Assembly (NCBI GenBank): GCA_963789495.1
Contig: CAWBLP010000005.1
Location: 1-64,000 of the forward strand
DNA from: CAWBLP01 sp963789495
Lineage (GTDB): Bacteria; Pseudomonadota; Alphaproteobacteria; Acetobacterales; Acetobacteraceae
Reading direction: 5' to 3'
Length of the DNA stretch: 64,000 nucleotides
Part shown: positions 1-8,515 of the stretch, piece by piece
Layout: each line of letters begins with the position of its first letter
How positions within the stretch are numbered: the stretch's first letter is position 1
Notes under the pieces: model-generated
Database searches by the model: none
Seen by the model: the letters and a program-made list of their open reading frames with translations, nothing else
What the model was told of the DNA's origin: nothing
Made by a program: the position numbers and the translations under genes

Positions 1-97
1 TGCGCGACAATCTGGGTGAGAGAGTGCGTCAATCAGGATGAGAAACTGTGACCGCAACGGCAACGACGATGGCCTTTTTGAATGTCGCTGACAAGAC

Positions 98-937
98 CTA
101 AGTTGAAGGTTGATTGTCGCTGGGCGACACAGTGTCGAGATCTTTGATTGTCGCGTAGTTCTGTGGCCGCGCCGCCGTCTTCTGTTTTCGCCCGAGTGCG
201 GCGCGCCGACGATAGCTGTCGACGTTGATTTCGAAGATCGTGGCGTGGTGAACGAGGCGGTCGACAGCGGCGAGCGTCATGGCGGGATCTGGAAAGACCT
301 TCCCCCATGCACCGAAGGGCTGATTGGCGGTGATCAAGGTGGAGCGACGCTCGTAGCGGGCGCTGATCAGCTCGAACAGGACGGATGTTTCTGCCTGGTC
401 TTTGCTGACATAGGCGAGGTCATCGAGGATCAGGAGGTTAAAGCGGTCGAGGCGATTGATGGCCGCCTCCAGTGCAAGCTCGCGGCGTGCCACCTGAAGC
501 CGCTGCACGAGGTCGGAGGTGCGCGCGAACAACACGCGCCAGCCGTTCTCCACCAGGGCCAGGCCGATGGCCGAAGCAAGGTGCGTTTTTCCGCCGCCTG
601 GTCCACCGATGAGGAGCAGATTGGCGCCTTGGTCGATCCAGCTGTCCCCGGCACAGATCGCCAGGACGTGCGCCTTGGAGATCATCGGCACCACGTCGAA
701 GTCGAAGCTGTCGAGGGTTTTCCCGGGCAGCAGTTGCGCCTCGGCGAGATGGCGGGCGAGGCGGCGGCGGTGACGCTCGGCGATTTCGTGCTCGGCGAGC
801 ATGGCGAGGAAGCGCGCGGCGGGCCAAGCTTCTTTGTCCGCGCGCTCGGCAAAGGCTGACCAATCCTGCTTGATCGCGGGCAGGCGGAGGTCGTTGAGCA
901 ACAGGGTGAGCCTGGCGGCGTCAATGCTCGCGGTCAT
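98..937 (-). CDS. istB: IS21 helper ATPase IstB
   Basis: AAA+ ATPase of 279 residues that assists the IS21 transposase in target selection and strand transfer. The Walker A motif GGPGGGKTHLA lies near residue 110 and Walker B LLILDDLA near residue 170; the IstB family is usually 240-280 residues. Its start codon overlaps the stop of istA by 4 bases, the usual translational coupling in IS21 elements. No frameshift or truncation is seen. It acts in the cytoplasm together with the adjacent transposase. Confidence 0.96.
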   Translation of the reverse strand: MTASIDAARLTLLLNDLRLPAIKQDWSAFAERADKEAWPAARFLAMLAEHEIAERHRRRLARHLAEAQLLPGKTLDSFDFDVVPMISKAHVLAICAGDSWIDQGANLLLIGGPGGGKTHLASAIGLALVENGWRVLFARTSDLVQRLQVARRELALEAAINRLDRFNLLILDDLAYVSKDQAETSVLFELISARYERRSTLITANQPFGAWGKVFPDPAMTLAAVDRLVHHATIFEINVDSYRRRAALGRKQKTAARPQNYATIKDLDTVSPSDNQPST

Positions 938-2640
938 GCTGCCACTCCCACATGTTGGTCGATGTCGCCGCCGAGCAGTGCCTCGTAGGCGATCAGTGGC
1001 GTGAGATGCACGACAACCTCGGGAAGTGCGGCGGGATCGGCGGCGAAGCGGGCGCGCAGCGCGGCGATGTCCGGAAGCTGGCCCGCCGAGAGATCCGCCG
1101 TGAGCTGTGCCGCGAGTTCGGCCTCACAGCCGCGCTCGTGGGCAAGCGCCAGAAGATTGACCATCAGACGGCATGCCGATTTCTCCGGGAGTTTCTCGAG
1201 CAGCCGATCGAAGGTCAGGCGGTAGGCGTCGCGAGGGAACAGCTGGTCGCGGTAGACGAGGTTGAGCAACGCCATGGGTTTGCGCCGCAGGGCGTGGATC
1301 ACGTGACGATAATCGACGACGTGGGCGCGCTTGCCGCTGCTCGCGGCGCGTCCCCGCGCCAGGGTCATCAGCGGCGTGCCGCCGATGAACACGTCCAGGC
1401 GATCGTCATACAGCCGGACCCTCAGCCGATGGCCGATGAGCCGGGACGGCACCGTGTAGAACACCTTCTTGAGCGTGAAGCCGCCGGAGGACGTGACGGT
1501 GACGACAGTCTCCTCATGATCGCAGGTGCGCTGCCCGGGCAGCAGTTGCAGCGCGGGCCGCTCGAGGGCGATGCGCCGGGCATGATGGGCGTTCTTGCGG
1601 CTGACGATCTCGTCGATGAAGCGACGGTAGTCGATGAGATTGCCGAATTCACCGCCCCCACGCATCAGCAGCGCGTCGCGGATGGCCTTCTTCAGATGGC
1701 CATGCGGGCTCTCGATCGCGCCGTTCTCATGCGCGACGCCGCGATTGTTGCGCGTCGGCTGCATCCCGTAATGCGCGCACAGCGCATCATAGCGCCGGGT
1801 CAGATCCTCGCGCGCCTCGTGGTTCAGATTGCGGAACGCGGCCGAGAGGCTGTCGGAGCGATGCTCGAGCGGCGAGCCGCCGAGTGCCCACAGCGCGTTC
1901 TGTAGCCCTTCCGCAAGGGCCACATAGCTTTCGCCGCCGAGAATGACATGCGCGTGCTCGAACCCGGAGTAGGCGAGCCGGAAGTGATAAAGCCGGTGAT
2001 CGAGCCGTTCTCCGGCGATGGTGACACCCAGATCGGCCATGTCGGTGAAATCCGACAGGCCCATCCGGCCAGGCTCATGGACCTGCCGGAAGATGACCTC
2101 CTGGTCCGCGCCATGCAGCGCCCGCCAGGAACGGATACGCCGCTCCAGGGTGCGGCGCGCACCGGCGGGCAGATCCGGATGGCGTCGCTGCATCTCGTCG
2201 AAAATCGCCACCGCCCGTAGCGCCGGCGCCGCCGTCAGCATCGGCACGACCTCGGCATCGAAGAACTCGGCGAGCGGATCGGGACGGCGTCGCCCGCGAA
2301 CTTGCTGCCGCGATGACGCCAGCCGGTGGTCTTGCTCGAAACGATATGCGGTCGATGTGCTGATCGCAGCCTTCGCGGCGCTCACCGCCGGGCCGTCTGT
2401 CTGTCGGAAGGTCATATAGAGCCTCATCTGGTGGTCGGTGACATGGCGGCCGGGCAATGGCGGAACCTTCACAGAGAAGGCCCATCCACACCTCCGGCCG
2501 GTCGCGGTCACCTCACCAGTCGTTCCCTCAAAGGAACTCAGGCTGATTGTTGCGCTGCTGGCGTCGTAGGGAGGGCGAAGCCCGACCGGAGGCGCCAGCA
2601 GCGCAACAACTCTCTCATCCTGATTGTCGGGCTTTCTCAC
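934..2640 (-). CDS. istA: IS21 transposase IstA
   Basis: DDE-type transposase of 568 residues, upstream partner of istB. The central region carries the rve integrase-core features: GLSDFTDMADLGV with a candidate first catalytic Asp near residue 200, then ENGAIESPHGHLKKA with the catalytic Glu and the typical E-S-x-H-G-x-L-K pattern near residue 310. The C-terminal part is the Mu-transposase-like beta-barrel region. The first codons lie only about 15 bases inside the right terminal repeat, as expected for this family. The sequence appears complete. Confidence 0.95.
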   Translation of the reverse strand: MRKPDNQDERVVALLAPPVGLRPPYDASSATISLSSFEGTTGEVTATGRRCGWAFSVKVPPLPGRHVTDHQMRLYMTFRQTDGPAVSAAKAAISTSTAYRFEQDHRLASSRQQVRGRRRPDPLAEFFDAEVVPMLTAAPALRAVAIFDEMQRRHPDLPAGARRTLERRIRSWRALHGADQEVIFRQVHEPGRMGLSDFTDMADLGVTIAGERLDHRLYHFRLAYSGFEHAHVILGGESYVALAEGLQNALWALGGSPLEHRSDSLSAAFRNLNHEAREDLTRRYDALCAHYGMQPTRNNRGVAHENGAIESPHGHLKKAIRDALLMRGGGEFGNLIDYRRFIDEIVSRKNAHHARRIALERPALQLLPGQRTCDHEETVVTVTSSGGFTLKKVFYTVPSRLIGHRLRVRLYDDRLDVFIGGTPLMTLARGRAASSGKRAHVVDYRHVIHALRRKPMALLNLVYRDQLFPRDAYRLTFDRLLEKLPEKSACRLMVNLLALAHERGCEAELAAQLTADLSAGQLPDIAALRARFAADPAALPEVVVHLTPLIAYEALLGGDIDQHVGVAA

Positions 2641-3530
2641 CTTGATTGTCGCGCGGCAGTGAGACGTTCGCGCAACTCCGCGCGCGTGCCGGTGAAGGTC
2701 ATCTGCCTGGCGTTGGACACGTCCACCAGCCCGTCGTGGCCATTTGAAACGTCAAAGTTATGACCGCGGTGCACCGAGAGGTGGCGAACCGCCGCGTCCA
2801 CACGTTCGACGCTCGCCAGCCACGCGTCGCCGTTCGGCAGCGCCTTCACAGTGTCCGGATCGCTCGTGTAGCGATGGTGGTAGGCCAGCGCGATGATCGG
2901 CCTGACGGCGGTCGAGGCGCGCGGCGAGGTGACGTCCTCGCCATCATCGAGGACCGTGCCATTGGTCGACACCAGACAGGTCTCGAACCCTTCGGCCGGA
3001 CCGCCGAGGGCGATCAGGCCATCGGCAATCTCCCTGGCGAGCGCACGCGCCTTCGGCCCTTGGCCCGCCATGTAGATCGGCACGTTGATCGGTCGGTCCG
3101 GTAGTTGGCCCTCTGACGCGAGGATCTGGGCAAGGCCGCCGTCGATCTCGGCAACGTCGCCGCGCAGCAATGCCTTCACCTGCGTGATATGCGTGCGCAT
3201 GCTCTCCAGGCTCAACGGCTTCTTGCCCATCCCCGCTCGGCCGGTAAACCCGGTGCCAAACCCGACCATCAGGCGTCCCGGCGCGATCTGCTCGAGTGTT
3301 GCGATGGCGGAAGCCTGCGCCATCGGGTGGCGATAGCTCGGGATCAGCACGGCGGGGCCGAATTTGATGCGGTGCGTCTGTTCGGCAATGCGCGCGAGGG
3401 TGATCCAGATGTCGTGGCCGAAGGCGGGGACCTCGGGGCACCAGACCGCGCGAAAACCGAGCTGTTCTGCCAGAAGGGCGTATTCGACGGTTCGTGGACC
3501 GGGCGGCAGGCGGAAATCATAGGTCAGCAC
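2637..3530 (-). pseudogene. LLM-class flavin-dependent oxidoreductase, 3' end cut off by IS21
   Basis: Luciferase-like monooxygenase domain, an FMN- or F420-dependent TIM barrel of unknown substrate. Recognisable stretches are EYALLAEQLGFRAVWCPE near the N-terminus, TLARIAEQTHRIKFGPAV, and the flavin-site region GRLMVGFGTGFTGRAGMG. The start is taken as GTG at 3530, preceded by GGAG at a good distance; the long open stretch upstream of it has no family similarity. The reading frame enters the IS21 end at 2658 and stops seven codons later, giving 297 residues against about 330 for relatives, so the last part of the barrel is lost. Activity is doubtful. Confidence 0.85.
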
Positions 3531-3554
3531 GGGGCGCTCCAGGAATAGGGGATC

Positions 3555-3842
3555 GTGAAGGAGAGCATGACGATATGCGCAGCGGTCAAGCCACCGCGCG
3601 CTGGTGCGGCAGCGTCGGCAGCACCGCCAAGGCCGAGCACTGCCAGCCGAATGTTGCGGCTGGACCTGCCGGAGCTGGCGATCGTGGTGTGGACCAGCGA
3701 CGGCTGGCAAACCCAGGCCAACATCGGGACCCGGGATTCCGGCCTCGGCCTGCATGTGGTGGATATTGTGCCGGCGGGCGCGGGGGTGACCTTCACCTGG
3801 CGCAGCGTGCCGCAAGGTCATTGGGTCGGTCGGAATTTTTAA
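3555..3842 (+). pseudogene. remnant of a GH15 glucoamylase C-terminus
   Basis: A short open frame whose last 60 residues resemble the C-terminal end of bacterial family-15 glucoamylases: an Asp-Gly-Trp-Gln-Thr segment followed by TRDSGLGLHVVDI and a terminal GHWVGRNF. In intact enzymes this follows an 800-residue catalytic region, of which nothing is visible here. No ribosome site of quality precedes the ATG. The scrap is divergent to the truncated LLM gene. I read it as the surviving 3' end of a deleted gene. The family assignment comes from remembered patterns, not a search. Confidence 0.5.
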
Positions 3843-3899
3843 GTGGCGGTTGAGGGGCTTGCTCAGGGGCGCGGGAGGCGCGGCGGGTCCCGGTCTACC

Positions 3900-3975
3900 C
3901 ACCCCGTCGTCCCGGTCTCCCGTCGTCCCGCGCGAAGGCCCCGGATCCACGGCTTCGGCCGGGATGACTGGGGGC
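3900..3975. repeat. extragenic palindromic-type repeat
   Basis: GC-rich intergenic sequence with the run CCCGCGCGAAGGCC, then CGGATCCACGGCTTCGG and CCGGGATGAC. This resembles the short dispersed palindromic repeats common between genes in many alphaproteobacteria. A related, longer copy lies at 49058-49160. No protein is encoded here. Confidence 0.4.
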
Positions 3976-4099
3976 GGGGAGAGATGAACCCCGCGGATTC
4001 TCAGACCCGATCTGAGGCTTCCTGTAGGAAGAAAGTGGGGGGACCGCTCCACGCAGGGTGCTAATCTCCTATACGGAACAGTTCGATTCGGAGCGTATC

Positions 4100-4312
4100 A
4101 TGGCAGATCGGTGGCTCTACACCACCAGCGGAACCCCGGCGTTCTACCAGCAGGGCCAGTATCTCTACTCAGCTAGCTCCAATTCCTGCGACTTCTTTGA
4201 GAGCGATGGGTGGTTCTACAGCATGAAAGACCATAACCCGAGCTACTACGTAAGTGACGGATGGCTATACACGCCCCAGGGAGGGCCGGCTTTCTACTTC
4301 GGAGATACCTGA
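4100..4312 (+). CDS. small four-repeat beta-flower-like protein
   Basis: A 70-residue protein built almost entirely of four repeats of about 17 residues with the pattern x-W/Y-L-Y-T/S-x5-P-x-F/Y-Y, for example RWLYTTSGTPAFYQQG and GWLYTPQGGPAFYFGDT. This fits the small 4-fold beta-flower domain family, whose role is unknown. ATG at 4100 is preferred over the upstream ATG at 4058 because GGAG sits six bases before it. There is no signal peptide. The stop lies two bases before the next gene, so it is the first gene of a three-gene cassette. The base composition is less GC-rich than the rest of the window. Confidence 0.75.
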   Translation: MADRWLYTTSGTPAFYQQGQYLYSASSNSCDFFESDGWFYSMKDHNPSYYVSDGWLYTPQGGPAFYFGDT

Positions 4313-4314
4313 CG

Positions 4315-4668
4315 ATGAGCGCGGCGTCGCGAATGGACGGTTTCTATGTCGCCTACATCTCGGGAACTGCCGGACTAGGAATGGCCATGTTTATCTTCCG
4401 AGAAGGTGTCATGGTCGGCAGCGACATATCCGGCGTGTCCTACGACGGAACCTACGTTGCCAGCGAGGACGGAAGGTCCGCTCAGGTATCAGCAGTAGTA
4501 AATGTTCCCGGCGGTACCACGCTGGTCCAGGGTGTCGTGGTCCCTCCTGAGGGCGAGAGCTTCCGGATAGAGCGGCTCATACCGCTCGTGAACGACGCAC
4601 AATTCTTCCCCCTCGACACACCTCACGGCCCAGTGAATGTGAGATTAACAAAGCTTCGTGATCTGTAG
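4315..4668 (+). CDS. GrlR-like small regulatory protein
   Basis: A 117-residue protein resembling the GrlR family, small lipocalin-like beta-barrel proteins first known as negative regulators of type III secretion. The N-terminus reads MDGFYVAYISGTAGLGMAMF, followed by GVMVGSDISGVSYDGTY, the usual gain-of-glycine barrel pattern. GGAG lies ten bases before ATG 4315; an internal ATG at 4333 is also possible. It starts two bases after the beta-flower gene and is followed after 11 bases by a membrane protein gene. No secretion genes are nearby, so the partner is unknown. The assignment is by pattern only. Confidence 0.6.
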   Translation: MSAASRMDGFYVAYISGTAGLGMAMFIFREGVMVGSDISGVSYDGTYVASEDGRSAQVSAVVNVPGGTTLVQGVVVPPEGESFRIERLIPLVNDAQFFPLDTPHGPVNVRLTKLRDL

Positions 4669-4679
4669 AGGGAATAGCG

Positions 4680-5393
4680 GTGTTTGACTTTGCGAGGCAT
4701 CCTGAACTCTTCCCAGCTCTTGTTAGTGGGTTTGCTGCACTATTGAGCGTTGTGGCCACTGGGCTAGCCGCCTGGGCAACCTGGAAAGGGCCATCAAATG
4801 CTGCGCGATTGGCGGAGGACCTGCGAACAGACTCGGGGGCGAGAGAGCAGAAGCGAAGGATGAAGCTCTGGATCTTTTCCGCGCTTATGCAGGAACGTCT
4901 CCTCTACAACGCACCTGATGCAGTAAAGGCCTTTAATTTGATTGACTTGGTGTTTATAGACAGCTTCCAGGTAAGGGAAGCCTGGGCCAAGTTCCATGAA
5001 GCTCTCGATCCAAACAAAAGGGCCACTGATCTGGAGGCTCGAAATCGGTTGCGTGAGTTGCTCAGCGTGATGGCGGGCGATCTAGAATTATCGGGAAAGC
5101 TAGGCGTGGCGGACCTCGAGCGTGTTTACTACCCCAGCTCGATGGCAGAGGACCTCCAGGTCCAGATGTTGCAAAGGCAAGCCTTGCTCCGACAGTTGTC
5201 GGGGCAAGCTGGACCAGCGGCGAACAGCACTTCTACCATGAGCGCGTGGCCACCGCGGCCCGGAGAAACAGCGGCTCCTCAGATTGCCATTACTAACCAG
5301 TCGGCCAAATATGTATCACGGATGCGCTTACGCGGCATAGCGGACATCGGGTGCCTGGAAGAATGCGCGCACCTTATGTCGCCTGCCCTGTAG
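4680..5393 (+). pseudogene. membrane-anchored DUF6680-like protein, tail replaced by IS630
   Basis: Starts at GTG 4680 behind AGAGGG. Residues 10-34 form one hydrophobic segment, followed by a charged cytoplasmic part with KLWIFSALMQERLLYNAPDA and an Asn-x-Ile-Asp segment typical of the DUF6680-type family (name from memory). The function is unknown. An IS630 element inserted at the TA at 5291-5292. Joining the flanks restores ATT-AAC-ACC-GCT-AGG-ACT-GGC-TGA, so the original protein ended six codons after the insertion point, at 6443. The interrupted frame instead runs about 34 codons into the IS. The main domain is therefore intact and the protein may still work with a foreign tail. Confidence 0.7.
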
Positions 5394-6421
5394 CCCGCGC
5401 ATATGGGCTGTCAGCCCAGCCCTCATCGCGGCCTTGTTCATTGGCGTGCCACGCCGTGCCATGCCTTGTTTGACGTCGTTGTTGACGTATTCGTCTGGGT
5501 TCCGCTCCGGCGCGTACGGCGGCAGGTAGAAAAGTTTAATTCGATCCTTGTTCTCTTCGACCCACGCCGCCACGGTCCTGGCCCGATGCACACGTAGATT
5601 GTCGACGATCACGAACAGTTTCCGGTCCGTGTCTTTGATCAACCGGCGCAGGAATTTCAGAAAAATCGCTGCATTCAGTGCGCCATCATAGATCATGAAG
5701 CGCAACTTGCCCTGGTTGGTCACGCTGGAGATCATCGATTGGGTAAATCGCGTGGCCGGACGCGGTATCACCGGTGTCTTGCCCGCCGGCGCGAAGCTCC
5801 GGCCGTAATTGGCCTGGTTCGAGATGCCAGTTTCGTCCGACCAATGGATCTCAGCTTTTTCCTTTCGGGCTCGTCTCGCGATCGCCGGGTATTCGCGTTT
5901 CATCCATGTCTGGATCGCCGCCTCGCTCCTTTCCATCGCCCGCCGGATCGGCCTTTGTGGGGTCAGATTCCAGGCCGAAAGATAGGTACCGATGGCCGTC
6001 GGGGACAGGCGGATACCGGCTTTACGCTCGATCAGCTGGCCAACCGCTTCGCGGGTCCATAGTGCGAAGGGGAGTTTCAATTGATCGGGGCATCGCCCGA
6101 CGATCAGCCGACGGATCGTCGCTTCCTGGCGCCGGTTGAGGGCTTTTTGCTCACCTGGCCGTCGGCCGCGCCGCCCACCGGCCAACGCCGCTTCTCCCGT
6201 GGCCTCAAAGGCACGAACCCATTCCCCAACGAAGCGTCGATTGACCCCGATCGCCCTGGCCACATCGATCCGGTTTGTCCCGGAGAGCACCATGTTTACC
6301 GCGACACGTCGCAGTTCGGCCTGGGTTGAGGACGGGAGTTTGCGGAAATCATGGTCCGACGGCATGACGACAGCATAACCGATTCCCATACGGGAAGATA
6401 CCTATTTGTGCGTCTGGTTAG
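5293..6421 (-). mobile_element. IS630-family insertion sequence with TA duplication
   Basis: A 1129-bp element bounded by imperfect inverted repeats of about 26 bp beginning CTAACCAG (5293) and ending CTGGTTAG (6421). It is flanked by TA at 5291-5292 and 6422-6423, the hallmark of IS630/Tc1-type insertion. It carries one transposase gene. It interrupts the third gene of the beta-flower cassette very near its stop codon. Confidence 0.94.
5328..6389 (-). CDS. IS630 transposase
   Basis: A 353-residue transposase with an N-terminal helix-turn-helix (NRIDVARAIGVNRRFVGEWV) and a C-terminal DDE domain. The catalytic residues are visible in IHWSDETGI, LFVIVDNLRVH and ERNPDEYVNNDVKQ, the last giving D/E-N-x3-D/E. 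ATG 6389 is used; ATG 6365 (MPSDHDF) is an equally plausible start. No frameshift is present, so the protein should be made. The stop lies 35 bases inside the left inverted repeat. Confidence 0.95.
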   Translation of the reverse strand: MGIGYAVVMPSDHDFRKLPSSTQAELRRVAVNMVLSGTNRIDVARAIGVNRRFVGEWVRAFEATGEAALAGGRRGRRPGEQKALNRRQEATIRRLIVGRCPDQLKLPFALWTREAVGQLIERKAGIRLSPTAIGTYLSAWNLTPQRPIRRAMERSEAAIQTWMKREYPAIARRARKEKAEIHWSDETGISNQANYGRSFAPAGKTPVIPRPATRFTQSMISSVTNQGKLRFMIYDGALNAAIFLKFLRRLIKDTDRKLFVIVDNLRVHRARTVAAWVEENKDRIKLFYLPPYAPERNPDEYVNNDVKQGMARRGTPMNKAAMRAGLTAHMRGLQGRRHKVRAFFQAPDVRYAA

Positions 6422-6697
6422 TAACACCGCTAGGACTGGCTGAAGTCGGAGTGGTATGCGATAAATCGACGGCGCCCGACGATTCAGCGGTACGTCAATA
6501 TCCTACATGGGTGGGGGCTCGCCAGAGCATCGCCGTTCCTCGACGTTCGCTTCTAGGATGGGGCGCGGCGTAAGCGGTTGCGTCTCGGGGAACAGACGTG
6601 GTCGTGCCGCGCGGAGACTGGCGCGCCCGATCACTCCGCGACCTCGCCAGCCAGCCGTGTGCCCCTGGCCCTGGCCCAGAACGACGAGCCGCCCCCC

Positions 6698-7606
6698 TCA
6701 GACCACCAGCGTGCCCCGCAGCACGGGGACGCAGCTCCCGGCGATGGTGGCCAGCACCGGTCCCTCGGCGGTCTTGCGCGCCGTCGCGCTGATCTGGCTG
6801 GGGCGACCCATCTCCACGCCCTGCTCGATGTCGTAGGTCAGGTCTACGTCCTCGCCCGGCGCCAGCGAGGTCAGCAACGCCGCCAGCGCGGCATTGGCGC
6901 TGCCGGTGGCGGGGTCCTCCATGATGCCGCCCAGCGGGGCGAACATGCGCGTGCGCAGATGCGTGGCGTCGCCATCGACCCGGGCATACAGCAGCAATGC
7001 GAACCGCGTCGCCACCTCGGGGAACCGTTCAGCGGCGGCGCGGAACGCCGCCACATCGGGCGTGGCGCGGGACAGCGCCGCCACGCTCTGCAGTTCGGCG
7101 ATCACGAACGGCGTGCCGACCGAGGCGACCAGCGGGGCATGCGCGGTGGTCAGCACGTCCGACTCCTGCAGGGTCGCGCAGTCGGCGATGACATCCTGCG
7201 GAACCGCGATGTCGATCGACAGCGAATGCGGCGCGGAAATGCGCGTGCCGGTGACCGCATGGTCGGCCCCACGCAGCACATGCACGCGCACCAGGCCGGC
7301 CAGTTCCTCGAACACATAATGCTCGGGCGGTGTCGCGTCGCGCTGCGCCAGCACGTAGCCGGTGCCGACATTCGGATGGCCGGCGAATGGCAGCTCCGTG
7401 CGGGGCGTGAAGATGCGGACCCGCGCGTGATGCTGCGGGTTGTCGGGCGGCAGCACGAAGGTGGTTTCGGACAGGTTGAATTCGCCGGCGATCGCCTGCA
7501 TCTGGGCGTCGCTCAGCCCGCGCGCGTCCGGAAATACTGCCAGCGGATTGCCCCCGAAGCGCTGCTCGGTGAACACATCGACGGTGACGAACTCATAGCT
7601 GGGCAT
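6698..7606 (-). CDS. PhzF family isomerase
   Basis: A 302-residue protein of the PhzF/diaminopimelate-epimerase fold. Visible family signatures are VDVFTEQRFGGNPLAVF at the N-terminus, the catalytic Glu in GEFNLSETTFVL, PFAGHPNVGTGYVL, and MEDPATGSANAAL toward the C-terminus. No phenazine genes are nearby, so the true substrate is unknown; most members are uncharacterised isomerases. The start is taken at ATG 7606 (MPSYEFV), which aligns with the usual N-terminus; longer open frame upstream is not family-like. Confidence 0.92.
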   Translation of the reverse strand: MPSYEFVTVDVFTEQRFGGNPLAVFPDARGLSDAQMQAIAGEFNLSETTFVLPPDNPQHHARVRIFTPRTELPFAGHPNVGTGYVLAQRDATPPEHYVFEELAGLVRVHVLRGADHAVTGTRISAPHSLSIDIAVPQDVIADCATLQESDVLTTAHAPLVASVGTPFVIAELQSVAALSRATPDVAAFRAAAERFPEVATRFALLLYARVDGDATHLRTRMFAPLGGIMEDPATGSANAALAALLTSLAPGEDVDLTYDIEQGVEMGRPSQISATARKTAEGPVLATIAGSCVPVLRGTLVV

Positions 7607-7690
7607 ACGGCGAATCCTTGCGACCAAACCTGTGCATTCAATAGATGCGCGAGCGACAGGGCGCCATGGCACCGCGCAGGGCTGCCGGGA

Positions 7691-8464
7691 TTATGGCGCC
7701 TGCTTCGCCGCCTTGCGGGATTCCTCCAGCAGCAGCGGCACGCCCTCGGTGATGCTGTGGATGCCCAGGGCGCAGGTCAGCTCCAGCACCTCCATGATCT
7801 CCGCCACGCTGGCGCCGAGACGCAGCGCGTTCTGGATGTGCACGCGCAGCCCGGGCAGGTACAGATGCGTCGTGGCGGCGTCGATCGCGACATAGATCAG
7901 TTCTTTGATCTTCGGCTCCAGCGTGCCGTGCAGCCAGGGCACCGAGGACAGCCGCGTATAGGCATCGAAGAACGCCGGCGCATGCAGCAGCAGTTGCTCC
8001 CAGACCGGGCTCCAATAGCCGCGCGCCGAGACGAACGCGTCCTTCAGCCGCTGTTGCTCGTCATTCAGCGGACCGCGCTGCACCTCGTCGCCACGGCCTG
8101 ACCTGGCCAGTTCGTCCAGCAGGATCGGCAGCCCGGTGGACATGGTGTGGATGCCGAGCACCGAGACGATCTCGAGCACCTCCATGACCTCGTCGCGCGT
8201 GGCGCCCTGGCGCAGCGCGTTGGCGATGTGGACGCGGGTGCCGGGGTTGTAGAGATGCGTCGTGGAGGCATCGATCGCGACGTAGATCAGTTCCTTGATC
8301 TTCGGCGGCAAGGTGCCGTGTCGCCAGGGGACGGCGGAAAAGGTCGTGTAGGCGTCGAAGAATTCCGGCGACAGTTCCAGCACGCCGTCCCACAACTCGC
8401 TCCAGTAGCCGCGCGCGGCGATGAACGAGTCCTTCAACTGCTGCCGGTGTGCGTCCAGCGCCAT
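7691..8464 (-). CDS. two-domain carboxymuconolactone decarboxylase-like protein
   Basis: A 257-residue protein consisting of two consecutive copies of one CMD/AhpD-type domain (about residues 8-120 and 140-250). Both copies carry KIKELIYVAIDA followed by TTHLY and a conserved RVHI-x-NALR segment, so the gene arose by internal duplication. AhpD-type enzymes use Cys-x2-Cys and a His; here the His is kept but the cysteines are absent in both copies. A peroxidase role is therefore unlikely and the reaction is unknown. It lies 84 bases upstream of the PhzF-like gene on the same strand and may be co-transcribed with it. Confidence 0.85.
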   Translation of the reverse strand: MALDAHRQQLKDSFIAARGYWSELWDGVLELSPEFFDAYTTFSAVPWRHGTLPPKIKELIYVAIDASTTHLYNPGTRVHIANALRQGATRDEVMEVLEIVSVLGIHTMSTGLPILLDELARSGRGDEVQRGPLNDEQQRLKDAFVSARGYWSPVWEQLLLHAPAFFDAYTRLSSVPWLHGTLEPKIKELIYVAIDAATTHLYLPGLRVHIQNALRLGASVAEIMEVLELTCALGIHSITEGVPLLLEESRKAAKQAP

Positions 8465-8515
8465 CGTTGCCTCCTCCGGGTCAGGCGGCAGGATCGGAAC
8501 AAACCGGCAGCGGCG

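Larger units (their letters stand above)
1..2658 (-). mobile_element. IS21-family insertion sequence
   Basis: This is a two-gene IS21-type element with istA and istB on the minus strand. Its ends are matching inverted repeats: bases 2-12 (GCGCGACAATC) reappear inverted at 2644-2654, and a second matching block (CAATCAGGATGAGA) lies at about 29-42 and, inverted, at about 2609-2632. IS21 elements normally have such multiple terminal repeats and TG...CA tips. The right tip would be the CA at 2657-2658, which suggests the true left tip lies a few bases upstream of the window, so the target duplication cannot be checked. The element sits in the 3' end of a flavin monooxygenase gene. Both genes look intact, so it may still be active. 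Confidence 0.93.

Noticed and set aside
952..1905. A long plus-strand frame inside istA
   Set aside because: It is antisense to a transposase with clear catalytic motifs and has no family pattern.
6578..8101. A 507-residue plus-strand frame
   Set aside because: It is antisense to the PhzF-like and CMD-like genes, both of which show conserved motifs.
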